In this document: one piece after another, positions 34,314 through 46,348 of the stretch | Position numbering within the stretch: position 1 is the stretch's first letter | How the letters are laid out: each line of letters opens with the position of its first letter | DNA from: Algoriphagus winogradskyi | Lineage (GTDB): Bacteria; Bacteroidota; Bacteroidia; Cytophagales; Cyclobacteriaceae | DNA: 64,000 nucleotides | Reading direction: 5' to 3' | Assembly: GCF_900182815.1 (NCBI RefSeq) | Contig: NZ_FXUA01000007.1 | Location: forward strand, 62,001 to 126,000 | The notes under the pieces: generated by a model | Told to the model about the DNA's origin: nothing | Seen by the model: only the letters and a program-made list of their open reading frames with translations | Databases searched by the model: none | Program-made: the position numbers and the translations under genes

Positions 34314-37300
34314 TTGGCTATCAAGAATCAAACCGAAAGGAAAAGTTTCTCCTCCATTAAGGTGGTCAAAACCTATCCGGATTTTCTAGATATTCAGTTG
34401 CAGTCTTTTAAAGACTTTTTTCAACTGGATACTCCTGCAGAAAAACGCCGGGCAGACGGTTTATTTAAAGTATTCGCAGAAAACTTCCCAATCAGTGATT
34501 CCAGAGAGAATTTCACTCTAGAATTTATTGATTATGCAGTAGATCCACCCAAATATTCCGTGGGCGAATGCATTGACCGTGGCTTGACCTACTCTGTACC
34601 GTTGAAAGCAAAGTTGAGATTACTTTGTCATGACGAGGATAATGAAGATTTCGAAACGATTGAGCAAGAAGTATTCTTAGGTAATCTTCCATACATGACC
34701 GAGAAGGGGTCATTTGTAATTAATGGTGCTGAAAGAGTTATTGTTTCACAACTTCACCGTTCCCCAGGTGTATTCTTTGCTCAAAGCAAGCATACAAATG
34801 GCACGAAACTTTACTCTGCCAGAATTATCCCTTTCAAAGGTTCTTGGATTGAATTTGCGACGGACATTAATAATGTCATGTATGCATACATAGACCGTAA
34901 GAAGAAGTTTCCAGTAACCACATTGCTAAGATCTATAGGATATGGCTCTGATAAAGATATCCTAGATCTATTCGGACTATCTGAGGAAGTCAACGCTACT
35001 AAGACAGCAATGAAAAAAGTAGCTGGGCGTAAGCTAGCTGCTAGGGTTCTAAGAACTTGGGTAGAAGATTTTGTTGATGAAGATACTGGTGAAGTAGTTT
35101 CTATCGACAGAAACGAGGTATTGCTGGAGCGTGATACTGTACTTACAGACGAAGACATTGAAATGATCTTGGATTCAGGCTCGAAGAGCATCATTCTCCA
35201 TAGAGAAGATGTAAACGTGGCTGATTACTCTATCATCTATAATACATTACAAAAAGATAGCTCTAACTCAGAGAAGGAGGCAGTAGAAGTTATCTATCGT
35301 CAGTTGAGAAATACTGAAGCTCCTGATGAGTCAACCGCTCGTGAGGTAATTCATAGTTTGTTTTTCTCTGACAAACGTTATGATCTTGGTGAAGTTGGTC
35401 GTTATAGAATCAACAAAAAACTAGGTCTTGACATCGATTCTGAGAAAATCGTCCTTACTAAGGAGGATATTATCAATATCGTAAAATACCTAATTGGATT
35501 GATCAACTCTAAGGCTGTAGTCGATGATATTGATCACTTAAGCAATAGACGAGTAAGAACTGTAGGCGAGCAGCTTTACAGCCAATTCGGTGTAGGTTTG
35601 GCTAGAATGGCCAGAACGATCCGTGAAAGAATGAACGTTCGTGACAATGAAGACTTTAAACCAGTCGATTTGATCAATGCGCGTACACTTTCTTCTGTTA
35701 TCAATTCATTCTTTGGTACAAACCAACTTTCTCAGTTTATGGATCAAACCAATCCATTGGCGGAGTTGACTCACAAGAGAAGACTTTCAGCTTTGGGTCC
35801 AGGGGGTCTATCCAGAGAAAGAGCAGGTTTCGAGGTTCGAGATGTTCACTACACGCACTACGGTCGTCTGTGTACTATTGAAACTCCAGAAGGTCCAAAC
35901 ATTGGATTGATTTCTTCCCTTTGTGTTCATGCTAAAGTGAATTCAATGGGCTTCCTTGAGACTCCTTACCGTAAGGTGAAGGATGGTAAGGCAAGTATGA
36001 AAGCTGAGGACGTATTATTCCTTACTGCTGAAGAAGAAGATGATCACAACATTGCCCAAGCAAATGCGCCGCTTGACGAAAACGGTAAGTTTATCAATGA
36101 GAAGGTAAAAGCAAGATTTGAAGGTGACTTCCCAGTATTGGAGCCTTCAGAAATTAGCTACATGGACGTTGCTCCTAACCAAATTGTATCTGTTGCGGCA
36201 TCCTTGATTCCTTTCTTGGAGCATGATGATGCGAACCGTGCATTGATGGGATCCAACATGCAGCGTCAGGCAGTACCATTGTTAAAAGCTGAAGCGCCTA
36301 TCGTAGGTACAGGTCTTGAGGCAAAAGCAGCTGTAGACTCTAGATCTCTCATCATTGCGGAAGCAAGTGGTGTTGTAGATTATGTGGATGCTAAGAAAAT
36401 CGTTATCAAGTATGATCTCAGCGATGATGAGCTTCTGGTGAATTTCACGGATGAATATAAGTCATACGATCTAATTAAATTCAGAAGAACTAACCAAGAT
36501 ACTACTATCAACTTGACTCCTTTGGTGCTTAAAGGCCAAAAGGTGAAAAAAGGTCAGGTATTGGTAGAAGGTTACTCTACTAATAACGGTGAGCTAGCGC
36601 TTGGTAAAAACTTGAAAGTGGCTTACATGCCATGGCAAGGATATAACTTTGAGGATGCGATCGTAATCTCTGAGCGAGTAGTAAGAGAAGATATCTTTAC
36701 TTCAATCCACGTAGAAGAATTCCAATTGGAAGTTCGAGATACCAAGAGAGGTGAGGAAGAATTGACTTCTGAAATCCCTAACGTATCTGAAGAAGCAGTT
36801 AAAAATCTTGATGAGCATGGTATCATCGCGATTGGAGCTGAAGTAAAAGAAGGCGATATCATCATAGGTAAGATCACTCCAAAAGGAGAAACTGACCCTA
36901 CTCCGGAAGAGAAGTTGCTTAGAGCAATCTTCGGTGATAAAGCTGGTGACGTGAAAGATGCTTCCTTGAAAGCTTCACCATCATTGAATGGTGTGGTAAT
37001 CGAGACTAAGCTTTTCGCAAGACCTAAAAAAGATAAAGACGTAAGAGCTAAGGCTAAAGCTGAGGTTGAAAAACTGAAAGCACGCTATTCTAAAGATCTT
37101 TTGGGTATCAGAGCTCGAATGATCAATAAGATGGTGACTATCCTTGATGGCAAAACTTCTCAAGGTGTTAAGCATAAGTTCGGTGATGAGATTATCACTA
37201 AAGGACAGAAGTTCAACCAAAAGAATATTGAGAATAATCTTTTCCCTGCTAAGAACCCTTACAGAGATGAGAGTAATTACAATGTTCCTGAAGAGGCTAA

Positions 37301-38189
37301 CCTTATTTCTGACATCGTTCTTGACGATTGGACCAATGATCCTCATACCAATGAGTTGATTGCTCAATTGGTGAAAAACTTCATTAATTCGAGAAATGAA
37401 ATTGCAGGTACATTCAAGCGTGAAAGATTTACACTTGAAGTAGGTGACGAACTTCCTGCAGGTATCGTACAGCTTGCCAAAGTTTACATCGCTAAAAAGC
37501 GCAAGCTTAAAGTTGGTGATAAGATGGCGGGGCGTCACGGTAACAAAGGTATAGTAGCAAGAATCGTAAGAGACGAGGATATGCCGTTCCTTGAGGATGG
37601 AACTCCAATGGATATCGTATTGAATCCACTGGGTGTACCTTCTCGTATGAACATCGGGCAGATCTTCGAAACTGTATTGGCTTGGGCTGGTCAGAAACTG
37701 GATAAGAAATATGCTACTCCAATCTTTGATGGTGCTTCCATGGAAGAAGTATCTCACGAATTGGAATTGGCAGGGCTGCCAGCTTATGGTCGTACCTACT
37801 TATACGATGGACTTTCTGGTGTGAAATTCGATCAGCCAATTACAGTAGGTATCGCATACATGCTGAAGCTTGGTCACTTAGTAGATGATAAGATGCACGC
37901 ACGTTCAATCGGTCCATACTCATTGATCACGCAGCAACCATTGGGTGGTAAAGCCCAGTTTGGTGGTCAGCGTTTCGGAGAAATGGAAGTTTGGGCACTT
38001 GAGGCATTCGGTGCATCACACGTACTTCAGGAAATCCTGACAGTGAAGTCTGATGACGTAATTGGTAGAGCAAAAGCTTACGAAGCGATTGTGAAAGGTG
38101 AAAACCTTCCTAAGCCTAATATTCCTGAATCATTCAACGTATTGGTTCATGAATTAAGAGGTTTGGCTCTTGAAATTACCCTAGATTAA
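34314..38189 (+). CDS. rpoB: RNA polymerase beta subunit (TTG start)
   Basis: The 1291-residue product is a complete beta subunit. The frame opens at TTG 34314 (product start [14 protein letters not shown]), and an in-frame TAA lies only 15 bp upstream (34299-34301), so no ATG start can precede the conserved N-terminus. The rifampicin-pocket region is at about 468-495 ([14 protein letters not shown]); Asp477, His487 and Ser492 keep the usual wild-type identities. Late conserved blocks include [12 protein letters not shown] and [20 protein letters not shown], which meet beta-prime. rpoC follows after 48 bp. The rare TTG start and the hairpin upstream both suggest that output is held down. Confidence 0.97.
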   Translation: MAIKNQTERKSFSSIKVVKTYPDFLDIQLQSFKDFFQLDTPAEKRRADGLFKVFAENFPISDSRENFTLEFIDYAVDPPKYSVGECIDRGLTYSVPLKAKLRLLCHDEDNEDFETIEQEVFLGNLPYMTEKGSFVINGAERVIVSQLHRSPGVFFAQSKHTNGTKLYSARIIPFKGSWIEFATDINNVMYAYIDRKKKFPVTTLLRSIGYGSDKDILDLFGLSEEVNATKTAMKKVAGRKLAARVLRTWVEDFVDEDTGEVVSIDRNEVLLERDTVLTDEDIEMILDSGSKSIILHREDVNVADYSIIYNTLQKDSSNSEKEAVEVIYRQLRNTEAPDESTAREVIHSLFFSDKRYDLGEVGRYRINKKLGLDIDSEKIVLTKEDIINIVKYLIGLINSKAVVDDIDHLSNRRVRTVGEQLYSQFGVGLARMARTIRERMNVRDNEDFKPVDLINARTLSSVINSFFGTNQLSQFMDQTNPLAELTHKRRLSALGPGGLSRERAGFEVRDVHYTHYGRLCTIETPEGPNIGLISSLCVHAKVNSMGFLETPYRKVKDGKASMKAEDVLFLTAEEEDDHNIAQANAPLDENGKFINEKVKARFEGDFPVLEPSEISYMDVAPNQIVSVAASLIPFLEHDDANRALMGSNMQRQAVPLLKAEAPIVGTGLEAKAAVDSRSLIIAEASGVVDYVDAKKIVIKYDLSDDELLVNFTDEYKSYDLIKFRRTNQDTTINLTPLVLKGQKVKKGQVLVEGYSTNNGELALGKNLKVAYMPWQGYNFEDAIVISERVVREDIFTSIHVEEFQLEVRDTKRGEEELTSEIPNVSEEAVKNLDEHGIIAIGAEVKEGDIIIGKITPKGETDPTPEEKLLRAIFGDKAGDVKDASLKASPSLNGVVIETKLFARPKKDKDVRAKAKAEVEKLKARYSKDLLGIRARMINKMVTILDGKTSQGVKHKFGDEIITKGQKFNQKNIENNLFPAKNPYRDESNYNVPEEANLISDIVLDDWTNDPHTNELIAQLVKNFINSRNEIAGTFKRERFTLEVGDELPAGIVQLAKVYIAKKRKLKVGDKMAGRHGNKGIVARIVRDEDMPFLEDGTPMDIVLNPLGVPSRMNIGQIFETVLAWAGQKLDKKYATPIFDGASMEEVSHELELAGLPAYGRTYLYDGLSGVKFDQPITVGIAYMLKLGHLVDDKMHARSIGPYSLITQQPLGGKAQFGGQRFGEMEVWALEAFGASHVLQEILTVKSDDVIGRAKAYEAIVKGENLPKPNIPESFNVLVHELRGLALEITLD

Positions 38190-38237
38190 TAAAGCGAATG
38201 GGCTCGCAAGAGCCCTTTACATATCTTTCAAAAAACT

Positions 38238-41200
38238 ATGGCGTTCAGAAAAAATAAAAAACTTAACAATGATTTTTCCAGAGTCACCATCAGTTTGGCT
38301 TCCCCAGAATCAATTCTGGATAGCTCAAACGGTGAAGTGACCCAGCCAGAGACCATCAATTATAGAACCTACAAGCCTGAAATGGGCGGTTTGTTCTGTG
38401 AGAGAATCTTTGGTCCTGTAAAGGATTGGGAGTGTCATTGTGGCAAGTACAAGCGCATCAGGTATAAAGGTATTATCTGTGATCGCTGCGGTGTAGAGGT
38501 TACAGAGAAGAAAGTAAGAAGAGAGAGAATGGGGCACATCGAGCTGGTAGTACCAGTTGCCCACATTTGGTATTTCAAATCTCTTCCTAATAAAATCGGT
38601 TATCTACTTGGTCTTCCGACTAAGAAACTTGATCAGATTGTCTATTACGAGCGTTATGCGGTTGTTCAGCCAGGCATCAAAGCAGAAGAGGGAGTTCAAT
38701 ATTTGGACTTCCTGACTGAAGATGAATACCTGGATATCATGGACAAGCTTCCTAAGGAAAACCATATGCTTGACGATGAGGATCCAAATAAATTCATCGC
38801 CAAAATGGGTGCTGAAGCGTTGGAGATGCTATTGGCAAGAATTGATCTGGATGACCTTTCTTATGCACTTCGTCACCAAGCTGCTACTGATACTTCTCAA
38901 CAGAGAAAAGCAGAAGCACTGAAAAGACTTAAAGTGGTAGAAGCATTCCGTGATGCTAGAACAAGAATCGAAAACCGTCCTGAGTGGATGGTTGTTCGTA
39001 TGGTTCCAGTTATTCCACCGGAATTGCGTCCATTGGTTCCTTTGGATGGCGGTCGTTTTGCGACTTCCGATTTGAATGACCTTTATAGAAGAGTTATCAT
39101 CAGAAACAACCGTCTGAAGAGATTGATCGATATCAAAGCTCCAGAGGTAATTTTGAGAAACGAAAAAAGAATGCTTCAGGAAGCTGTAGATTCTCTATTC
39201 GATAACTCTAGAAAAGTAAATGCAGTAAGATCTGATGGAAACCGTGCTTTGAAATCCCTTTCCGATATGTTGAAAGGTAAGCAAGGTCGATTCCGTCAAA
39301 ACTTGCTCGGTAAGCGTGTGGATTACTCCGGTCGTTCTGTGATCGTGGTAGGTCCTGAGTTGAAGCTTCACGAGTGTGGTCTTCCTAAAAATATGGCGGC
39401 TGAACTTTTCAAGCCTTTCATCATCAGAAAACTGATCGAAAGAGGTATTGTGAAGACAGTTAAGTCGGCCAAGAAAATTGTTGATCGTAAAGATCCTGTG
39501 GTTTGGGATATTTTGGAAAACGTATTGAAGGGACACCCTGTGCTCCTTAACCGTGCCCCTACTCTTCACAGACTAGGTATCCAAGCTTTCCAGCCAAAGC
39601 TTATAGAAGGAAAAGCTATCCAGCTTCACCCATTGGTATGTACTGCATTCAACGCCGATTTTGACGGTGATCAGATGGCAGTTCACGTACCGCTTGGACA
39701 TGAAGCGATCTTGGAAGCTTCTACGTTGATGCTTTCTTCGCACAATATTCTTAACCCTGCCAACGGAGCTCCAATTACTGTACCTTCTCAGGATATGGTA
39801 TTGGGTCTATACTACGTGACCAAGGGTAAGAGATCTACTCCAGAGGAGAAGGTTCCTGGTGAAGGAATGACATTCTACAGCACTGAAGAAGTGATCATCG
39901 CATTGAATGAGGAGCAAATCTCCAAGCATGCGAATATCAAATGTAAAGTACAGGTAAGAACCGAAGATGGAGGTTACAAGGATGAGATTATTGAAACCGT
40001 AGCCGGTAGATTGATTTTCAACCAGTTTGTACCAAAAGAAGTAGGTTATGTAAATGAGCTTTTGACCAAGAAAAAACTTCAGCAGATTATTGCTAAAGTG
40101 GTTAAGGTATGTGGAATGGCACGTACAGCTCAATTCTTGGATGATATCAAAAACCTTGGATTCCAGATGGCCTACAAAGGTGGTCTATCTATGGGTCTGA
40201 ATGATGTAATCATCCCAGAAGAAAAAGAGCCGATGATTACTAAGGCCAAAGACGAAGTTGACCAAGTATGGAACAACTACCTAATGGGTCTAATCACGGA
40301 TAACGAACGATACAATCAAGTAATTGATATTTGGACTCGTACCAACTCTCATTTGACTAATAATCTGATGAAGCAGATGGAAGAGGATAAGCAAGGATTC
40401 AATGCTATCTACATGATGATGCACTCAGGAGCCCGTGGTTCCAGAGAACAAATTCGTCAGCTGGGTGGTATGAGAGGCTTGATGGCTAAGCCACAGAAAA
40501 ACCTTCAAGGTTCTGTAGGTGAGATCATCGAAAACCCAATCCTTTCAAACTTCAAAGAAGGACTGGATGTATTGGAATACTTTATCTCTACGCACGGTGC
40601 ACGTAAAGGCCTCGCCGATACTGCATTGAAAACTGCCGATGCTGGTTACCTAACCAGACGTCTAGTGGATGTGGCGCAGGATATGATTGTGACTGAAGAC
40701 GATTGTGGTAGTTTGAGAGGATTGATGGTTCAGCCATTGAGAGATAATGACGATATCGTCGAGCCACTTTCTGAGAGAGTTGTAGGTAGAGTTTCTGTCC
40801 ATGATATATACCATCCAGAAACGGATGAGTTGATCATTGAATCAGGAGTTATGATCAGCGATGAGGTTGCTCAGTTGATTGACGAATCTGGTATTGACGA
40901 GGTTGAGATCAGATCTGTATTGACGTGTGAGACTCGTAGAGGTGTATGTGGGAAATGCTACGGAAGAAATCTAACCTCATCTGGCCATATGGTACAGACA
41001 GGTGAATCTGTAGGTGTTATCGCTGCACAATCAATCGGTGAGCCTGGTACTCAGCTTACATTGAGAACTTTCCACGTAGGTGGTACTGCATCAAACATGG
41101 CTGTAGAAGCGAGTGTGATAGCTAAGTTCGACGGTGTTGTAGAATTTGACGATGAATTGAGATTAATCGAGACTACCAATAAGGATGGCGAACCAGTAAC

Positions 41201-42551
41201 GGTGGTCATGGGTAGATCTGGTGAGATCAAAGTGAATGATCCTAAGACAGGTAAGACATTAGTGTCTAATCATGCACCATATGGTTCAATTGTCAATGTG
41301 AAGGATAAGGAGAAAGTTACTAAGGGTCAGACTCTATGTAAGTGGGATCCATATAATGCAGTTATCCTATCTGAATTCGATGGTAAAATTGAATTCGAAG
41401 CAATCGTAGAAGGCGTTACTTTCAAAGAAGTGTCCGATGATCAGACAGGCTTCCGTGAGAAAGTAATTATCGATACAAAAGATAGAACTAAGAACCCTGC
41501 AATCATTGTCAACTATGGTGAAGAGTCTAAAGGATATAACATTCCTGTAGGAGCTCACTTGGCAATTGAGGCTGGAGACAAAGTTAAATCAGGTCAAATC
41601 TTGGTAAAAATCCCAAGATCTGTTGGTAAAACAAGAGATATTACTGGTGGTCTTCCACGAGTTACAGAGCTATTCGAAGCAAGAAATCCATCCAATCCGG
41701 CTGTAGTTTCTGAAATCGATGGTGTGGTATCTTACGGTGGTATCAAGAGAGGTAACAGAGAAATCATCATTGAGTCCAAAGATGGAGTAATTAAGAAATA
41801 CATGGTATCTCTTTCTAAGCATATCTTGGTTCAGGAGAATGACTTTATCAGAGCTGGTGAACCACTTTCTGATGGAGCGATCACTCCAAATGATATCTTG
41901 TCTATCAAAGGCCCAACTGCTGTTCAAGAATACTTAGTAAATGAAATCCAGGAAGTCTATCGTCTTCAAGGTGTGAAAATCAACGATAAGCACATCGAGG
42001 TGATCGTATCTCAAATGATGCAGAAAGTTGAAATCCTTGATGCTGGTGATACTGGATTCCTGCAGAACCAAGTAGTGGATAAGTGGGCATTCAGAGAAGA
42101 GAATGATAATATTCTTGACCGTAAGGTGGTTATGGATGCTGGTGATTCTTCTACATTGAAGCCAGGTATGATTATCTCTGCAAGAAGATTGAGAGATGAG
42201 AATTCTAGCTTGAAGCGTAAGGATCTTAAGTTGGTGCAAGTACGTGATGCTGAAACTGCGGTTTCTAAGCCTACTCTACAGGGTATCACTGCCGCATCTT
42301 TGGGTACTGAGTCATTTATCTCTGCAGCTTCCTTCCAGGAGACTACTAAGGTGCTTTCCGAAGCAGCTATCAGAGGTAAGCGAGATGAGCTGAAAGGTTT
42401 GAAAGAGAACGTAATCGTTGGTCACTTGATTCCTGCCGGTACTGGTCAGAGAAGATTGCAGCCTATCATCGTAGGTTCTCAGGAAGAATATGAGAAGCTT
42501 TCAGAAAACATGGAGCGCAACACTAAAAGATCTAGCGAAGCAATCCTGTAA
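38238..42551 (+). CDS. rpoC: RNA polymerase beta-prime subunit
   Basis: The 1437-residue subunit has the N-terminal zinc site (Cys66, Cys68, Cys81, Cys84), the active-site magnesium motif NADFDGDQM with Asp474, Asp476 and Asp478, and a second zinc site in [15 protein letters not shown]. The trigger-loop/bridge region includes [19 protein letters not shown] and [20 protein letters not shown]. The C-terminal part has the long inserted beta-rich modules common in Bacteroidota. It is the last gene before a strong terminator. Confidence 0.99.
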   Translation: MAFRKNKKLNNDFSRVTISLASPESILDSSNGEVTQPETINYRTYKPEMGGLFCERIFGPVKDWECHCGKYKRIRYKGIICDRCGVEVTEKKVRRERMGHIELVVPVAHIWYFKSLPNKIGYLLGLPTKKLDQIVYYERYAVVQPGIKAEEGVQYLDFLTEDEYLDIMDKLPKENHMLDDEDPNKFIAKMGAEALEMLLARIDLDDLSYALRHQAATDTSQQRKAEALKRLKVVEAFRDARTRIENRPEWMVVRMVPVIPPELRPLVPLDGGRFATSDLNDLYRRVIIRNNRLKRLIDIKAPEVILRNEKRMLQEAVDSLFDNSRKVNAVRSDGNRALKSLSDMLKGKQGRFRQNLLGKRVDYSGRSVIVVGPELKLHECGLPKNMAAELFKPFIIRKLIERGIVKTVKSAKKIVDRKDPVVWDILENVLKGHPVLLNRAPTLHRLGIQAFQPKLIEGKAIQLHPLVCTAFNADFDGDQMAVHVPLGHEAILEASTLMLSSHNILNPANGAPITVPSQDMVLGLYYVTKGKRSTPEEKVPGEGMTFYSTEEVIIALNEEQISKHANIKCKVQVRTEDGGYKDEIIETVAGRLIFNQFVPKEVGYVNELLTKKKLQQIIAKVVKVCGMARTAQFLDDIKNLGFQMAYKGGLSMGLNDVIIPEEKEPMITKAKDEVDQVWNNYLMGLITDNERYNQVIDIWTRTNSHLTNNLMKQMEEDKQGFNAIYMMMHSGARGSREQIRQLGGMRGLMAKPQKNLQGSVGEIIENPILSNFKEGLDVLEYFISTHGARKGLADTALKTADAGYLTRRLVDVAQDMIVTEDDCGSLRGLMVQPLRDNDDIVEPLSERVVGRVSVHDIYHPETDELIIESGVMISDEVAQLIDESGIDEVEIRSVLTCETRRGVCGKCYGRNLTSSGHMVQTGESVGVIAAQSIGEPGTQLTLRTFHVGGTASNMAVEASVIAKFDGVVEFDDELRLIETTNKDGEPVTVVMGRSGEIKVNDPKTGKTLVSNHAPYGSIVNVKDKEKVTKGQTLCKWDPYNAVILSEFDGKIEFEAIVEGVTFKEVSDDQTGFREKVIIDTKDRTKNPAIIVNYGEESKGYNIPVGAHLAIEAGDKVKSGQILVKIPRSVGKTRDITGGLPRVTELFEARNPSNPAVVSEIDGVVSYGGIKRGNREIIIESKDGVIKKYMVSLSKHILVQENDFIRAGEPLSDGAITPNDILSIKGPTAVQEYLVNEIQEVYRLQGVKINDKHIEVIVSQMMQKVEILDAGDTGFLQNQVVDKWAFREENDNILDRKVVMDAGDSSTLKPGMIISARRLRDENSSLKRKDLKLVQVRDAETAVSKPTLQGITAASLGTESFISAASFQETTKVLSEAAIRGKRDELKGLKENVIVGHLIPAGTGQRRLQPIIVGSQEEYEKLSENMERNTKRSSEAIL

Positions 42552-42570
42552 AAGTTTAATAAATTAATTC

Positions 42571-42602
42571 AAAAGGCCTGTTTCACGACAGGCCTTTTTT
42601 TT
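42571..42602 (+). terminator. Intrinsic terminator after rpoC
   Basis: AAAAGGCCTGT (42571-42581) and ACAGGCCTTTT (42588-42598) form an 11-bp stem with a TTCACG loop and an 8-T tail. It ends the tRNA-Trp to rpoC unit. Confidence 0.92.
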
Positions 42603-42896
42603 CTAAATGACGTATTTAACCGCGGTGGACGCGAAGGTTTGCGCAGAGAACGCAGTTTAGATATCTTATGATGAACCAGAGTTGCCAACTGGATAAATAA
42701 GCTAGTTAATTGGTTATAGGTAATTTAGTCTTCATTAGTCTCCTTGTTAATAGTTAAGAGACTTATGAATTACAGAATTGGATCAACAATGGCATTGAGG
42801 CTACTTCGGTCACCTGTCATCGGTCATCCAGCCTAATAAACAAAGAAAATAGCGGTACTGGCATCATTAGGGATAATTATATAAATAACATCAACC
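42603..42896. other. Intergenic region between rpoC terminator and DUF3467 gene
   Basis: The region has a GCG-rich repeat-like stretch at 42618-42655 near its start. The rest is AT-rich with no convincing ORF. A CGGTCACCTGTCATCGGTCATCC direct repeat-like stretch lies near 42808-42830. I could not identify a consensus promoter for the DUF3467 gene. Confidence 0.4.
42618..42655. repeat. GCG-rich intergenic repeat remnant
   Basis: AACCGCGGTGGACGCGAAGG followed by TTTGCGCAGAGAACGCAG resembles the AACCGC-AGGACGC-AAAG-type intergenic repeats found in many Bacteroidota genomes (recollection). It stands out by its GC content in an AT-rich gap, and its function is unknown. Confidence 0.4.
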
Positions 42897-43220
42897 ATGC
42901 AAGACGACAACGGACAAAAAAAAGGAGATCAGCAGATCAATGTAGAACTTTCTGAAGAAGTTGCTGAAGGTGTTTATTCCAATTTGGCGATGATTGCGCA
43001 TTCTAATTCTGAATTTGTGATTGACTTTATCCGCCTAATGCCGGGTGTGCCAAAGGCCAAAGTGAAGTCACGAATCATCGTGACTCCGGATCATGCGAAG
43101 AGGTTGCTTTCAGCTTTAAAAGATAATATCGAGAAGTATGAAGCAGCCTTTGGAAAGATAAGCCAGTCAGGAGGAGCACCCCAGTTTCCGATAAGTTTCG
43201 GAACACCGGGAGAAGCCTAG
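42897..43220 (+). CDS. DUF3467 domain protein
   Basis: This 107-residue cytoplasmic protein without signal or membrane segment has the DUF3467 pattern: VELSEEVAEGVYSNLAMIAHSNSEFVIDFIRLMPGVPKAKVKSRI is split by conserved Ser-Glu-Phe and Pro-Gly positions, then IVTPDHAKRLLSALKDNIEKYE. No catalytic residues are evident. It lies between the rpoC terminator and the promoter of rpsL, a position it also occupies in other Bacteroidota (recollection), which hints at a role connected to transcription or ribosome production. That role is unproven. Confidence 0.85.
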   Translation: MQDDNGQKKGDQQINVELSEEVAEGVYSNLAMIAHSNSEFVIDFIRLMPGVPKAKVKSRIIVTPDHAKRLLSALKDNIEKYEAAFGKISQSGGAPQFPISFGTPGEA

Positions 43221-43240
43221 TAAAAATATAACTGCTTAGC

Positions 43241-43271
43241 TTTGTTACTCTTATTACTTTGTTTACCTTTG
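43241..43271 (+). promoter_or_regulatory. Consensus promoter for rpsL-rpsG-fusA-rpsJ
   Basis: TTTG (43241-43244), 19 bp, TACCTTTG (43264-43271) is a perfect match to TTTG-N19-TAnnTTTG. It lies 47 bp before the rpsL ATG. Confidence 0.85.
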
Positions 43272-43277
43272 CAGTCC

Positions 43278-43310
43278 AAAATTTAACAGTTTACGGGAAA
43301 ACTAAATTTT
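43278..43310 (+). promoter_or_regulatory. Hairpin in rpsL 5' leader
   Basis: AAAATTT (43278-43284) pairs with AAATTTT (43304-43310), and AGTTT (43288-43292) with AAACT (43299-43303). A 3-nt bulge separates the two stems and the loop is 6 nt. It would lie at the 5' end of the rpsL mRNA, 9 bp before the ATG, and is a candidate autoregulatory site. Confidence 0.5.
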
Positions 43311-43318
43311 ATCAGTTA

Positions 43319-43717
43319 ATGCCTACTATTCAACAGTTAGTACGAAAAGGTAGAACTACACTGGAGACCAAATCAAAATCAAGAGCTTTGGATGCATGTC
43401 CACAGCGAAGAGGAGTTTGTACCAGAGTATACACTACAACCCCTAAGAAGCCAAACTCTGCAATGAGAAAAGTGGCGAGGGTGAGATTGACAAACGGAAA
43501 AGAAGTGAATGCTTACATTCCTGGAGAAGGTCACAATCTACAAGAACACTCGATCGTCTTGATCAGAGGTGGTCGTGTGAAAGATCTTCCAGGTGTGAGA
43601 TATCACATCATCCGAGGTGCACTAGATACCGCAGGAGTTAAAGACCGTAAGCAAGGTCGCTCTAAGTATGGTGCTAAAAGACCGAAGGCTGGAAAAGGCG
43701 CTCCGGCAAAGAAATAA
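43319..43717 (+). CDS. rpsL: Ribosomal protein S12
   Basis: The start is ATG 43319 ([12 protein letters not shown]). A frame open from 43259 overlaps the promoter and cannot be the start. The 132-residue S12 has [18 protein letters not shown], where Lys43 and Lys44 are the decoding-site lysines, and [23 protein letters not shown], all with standard identities. It acts in codon-anticodon proofreading in the 30S subunit. It is first in the str-type unit, 22 bp before rpsG. Confidence 0.98.
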   Translation: MPTIQQLVRKGRTTLETKSKSRALDACPQRRGVCTRVYTTTPKKPNSAMRKVARVRLTNGKEVNAYIPGEGHNLQEHSIVLIRGGRVKDLPGVRYHIIRGALDTAGVKDRKQGRSKYGAKRPKAGKGAPAKK

Positions 43718-43739
43718 TACTTTATAACATTTAGAAAAA

Positions 43740-44207
43740 ATGAGAAAAGCGAAACCAAAGAAGAGATATATTCTTCCTGATCCGAAGTTCAACGATACGC
43801 TAGTGACTAGATTCGTGAACAACCTAATGGTAGACGGGAAGAAGAGTATTGCTTACAGAATTTTCTACGATGCAGTAGAAAAAGTTGAAGAAAAAGTAGG
43901 TGAGAATGGTCTTGAAGTTTGGAAAAAAGCGCTAAACAATATTTCTCCATCCGTTGAGGTGAAGAGTCGTAGAGTTGGTGGTGCTACATTCCAGGTTCCA
44001 ATGGAAGTCCGTCCTGACAGAAAGGTTGCATTGGGAATGAAATGGATGATCAGCTACGCCAGAAGAAGAGGTGAGAAGACAATGATGGACAGACTAGCTG
44101 GCGAAATTATCGCTGCTTCCAAAGGCGAAGGTGCCGGAGTGAAGAAGAAAGATGATACGCACAGAATGGCTGAAGCCAACAAAGCATTCTCCCACTTTAG
44201 ATTCTAA
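43740..44207 (+). CDS. rpsG: Ribosomal protein S7
   Basis: The 155-residue S7 has the conserved blocks [54 protein letters not shown] and [28 protein letters not shown] split over its helices. It organises the 3' domain of 16S rRNA near the E site. It lies 5 bp before fusA. Confidence 0.98.
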   Translation: MRKAKPKKRYILPDPKFNDTLVTRFVNNLMVDGKKSIAYRIFYDAVEKVEEKVGENGLEVWKKALNNISPSVEVKSRRVGGATFQVPMEVRPDRKVALGMKWMISYARRRGEKTMMDRLAGEIIAASKGEGAGVKKKDDTHRMAEANKAFSHFRF

Positions 44208-44212
44208 TCAAT

Positions 44213-46336
44213 ATGGCTAAAAGAGATTTAACACTTACCAGAAATATTGGTATTGCCGCGCACATTGATGCGGGTAAAACTACAACGACAGAACGAATTC
44301 TTTTTTATTCGGGCGTATCTCACAAAATAGGTGAGGTTCACGACGGTGCAGCTACCATGGACTGGATGGCTCAGGAGCAGGAAAGAGGTATTACTATTAC
44401 TTCTGCTGCGACTACCGTTTTTTGGAATTACAGAGAGAAAAAATACCAGATCAACATCATCGATACTCCCGGTCACGTTGATTTTACTGTTGAAGTAAAC
44501 AGATCACTTCGTGTTCTCGATGGATTGGTATTCCTATTCAGTGCTGTAGATGGCGTAGAGCCACAGTCCGAGACTAACTGGAGACTTGCGGATAACTATA
44601 AAGTTGCCCGTATTGGATTCGTAAACAAAATGGACCGTGCCGGCGCAAACTTCCTTGAGGTTTGTAAGCAGGTGAAGGAAATGCTAGGCAGCTACGCTGT
44701 TCCTTTGCAACTTCCTATCGGTGCTGAAGATAGATTCCGCGGTGTAGTAGATTTGATCAATAACAGAGCTATCGTTTGGAATGAGGAAGATTTCGGAATG
44801 ACTTTCGAAGAAGTTCCGATTCCTGAAGATATGCTAGACGAAGTAGCGGAATACAGGGAGTACTTGCTTGAAGCAGTTGCTGATTACGATGAGTCTTTAA
44901 TGGAGAAATTCTTCGAAGATTCTGATTCAATCACTGAAGAAGAAATCCTAACAGCTTTAAGAAAAGCAGTAATTGATATGAAGATTGTGCCAATGGTATG
45001 TGGATCTTCTTTCAAGAATAAAGGTGTTCAGACTATGCTAGATCTAGTAATGGAATTGCTTCCTTCTCCTATGGACAAGGACGATATCATTGCTCATGAT
45101 TTGGAGGATGAGGATAAAGATGTAAGAATCTCTCCTGATGAGAATGAACCATTTGCAGGACTTGCTTTCAAAATTGCTACAGATCCATTTGTAGGCCGTC
45201 TTTGTTTCGTAAGAGCATATTCAGGAATTCTGAATTCAGGTTCTTATGTTTTCAATAGCCGTTCTGGAAATAAAGAGCGTATCTCTAGAGTGTTCCAAAT
45301 GCATGCTAACAAGCAAAACCAAATCGATGCTCTAAGAGCTGGTGATATTGGTGCAGTGGTAGGCTTTAAAGATATCAAAACTGGAGATACTCTTTGCGAC
45401 GAAAAGCGTAAGGTTGTATTGGAATCAATGGTATTCCCTGAGCCAGTAATTGGATATGCTATCGAGCCTAAGACGCAGGCAGATGTAGATAAGCTAGGTA
45501 TGGCGATCGCTAAACTAGTAGAAGAAGATCCTACACTTCAAGTGAACACTGATCACGAAACTGGCCAGACTATCTTGAGAGGAATGGGTGAACTTCACTT
45601 GGATATTATCATCGATCGTTTGAAGAGAGAATTCAAGGTTGAAATCAACCAAGGAGCTCCTCAAGTGGCTTACAAAGAAGCATTATTTGGTTCGGTTGAA
45701 CATAAAGAAGTTTACAAGAAGCAGACAGGTGGTAAAGGTAAATTCGCTGATATTTCATTCGAACTTAGCCCGAGAGATCCAGATCCTGAAACTGGAGAAA
45801 TCAAGCCAGGTCTTGAATTTGTAAACGCTATCGTAGGTGGTGTAATCCCTAAAGAATTTATTCCTTCCATACAGAAAGGATTTGCTGAGTCCATGAAAAA
45901 TGGTCCTTTGGCAGGTTATCCTATCGAGTCTATGAAAGTGAGATTGTTCCACGGATCATTCCACGATGTCGATTCAGATGCTCTTTCTTTTGAATTAGCA
46001 GCTAGACTTGGCTTCAAAGATGCCGCTAAGAGATGTAAGCCTCAATTGCTTGAGCCAATCATGGCAGTAGATGTGGTTTCTCCTGATGAGTACACTGGTC
46101 CAATCACTGGTGACTTGAATAGAAGAAGAGGTTTGATGAAGGGAATGGACACTAAAGGTACTTCTTCCGTAATCAAAGCATCTGTACCATTGTCTGAGTT
46201 GTTCGGTTACATTACTGATCTAAGAACTATCACATCTGGTAGAGCTACAGCTTCATTGACATTCTCTCACTATGAGTCAGTGCCTAACAACATTGCCGAA
46301 GGTGTAATTGCTACAGTAAAAGGTCAGAAGGACTAA
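44213..46336 (+). CDS. fusA: Elongation factor G
   Basis: The 707-residue translocase GTPase has the P-loop AHIDAGKT at 16-23, DTPGHVDF and [10 protein letters not shown] in the G domain, a domain II with [33 protein letters not shown] in domain III and [16 protein letters not shown] in domain IV-V. It moves tRNA and mRNA on the ribosome and works with ribosome recycling factor. It lies between rpsG and rpsJ (12 bp); no tuf follows it. Confidence 0.99.
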   Translation: MAKRDLTLTRNIGIAAHIDAGKTTTTERILFYSGVSHKIGEVHDGAATMDWMAQEQERGITITSAATTVFWNYREKKYQINIIDTPGHVDFTVEVNRSLRVLDGLVFLFSAVDGVEPQSETNWRLADNYKVARIGFVNKMDRAGANFLEVCKQVKEMLGSYAVPLQLPIGAEDRFRGVVDLINNRAIVWNEEDFGMTFEEVPIPEDMLDEVAEYREYLLEAVADYDESLMEKFFEDSDSITEEEILTALRKAVIDMKIVPMVCGSSFKNKGVQTMLDLVMELLPSPMDKDDIIAHDLEDEDKDVRISPDENEPFAGLAFKIATDPFVGRLCFVRAYSGILNSGSYVFNSRSGNKERISRVFQMHANKQNQIDALRAGDIGAVVGFKDIKTGDTLCDEKRKVVLESMVFPEPVIGYAIEPKTQADVDKLGMAIAKLVEEDPTLQVNTDHETGQTILRGMGELHLDIIIDRLKREFKVEINQGAPQVAYKEALFGSVEHKEVYKKQTGGKGKFADISFELSPRDPDPETGEIKPGLEFVNAIVGGVIPKEFIPSIQKGFAESMKNGPLAGYPIESMKVRLFHGSFHDVDSDALSFELAARLGFKDAAKRCKPQLLEPIMAVDVVSPDEYTGPITGDLNRRRGLMKGMDTKGTSSVIKASVPLSELFGYITDLRTITSGRATASLTFSHYESVPNNIAEGVIATVKGQKD

Positions 46337-46348
46337 ATAATATTTGCG

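Noticed and set aside
36981..37757. 258-codon antisense open frame within rpoB
   Set aside because: It lies fully opposite a conserved part of rpoB, and its product shows no family features and has poor composition. It is a by-product of codon bias on the other strand.
43259..43318. Upstream extension of rpsL by 20 codons
   Set aside because: It would start inside the consensus -7 box, and S12 conservation begins at the ATG at 43319.
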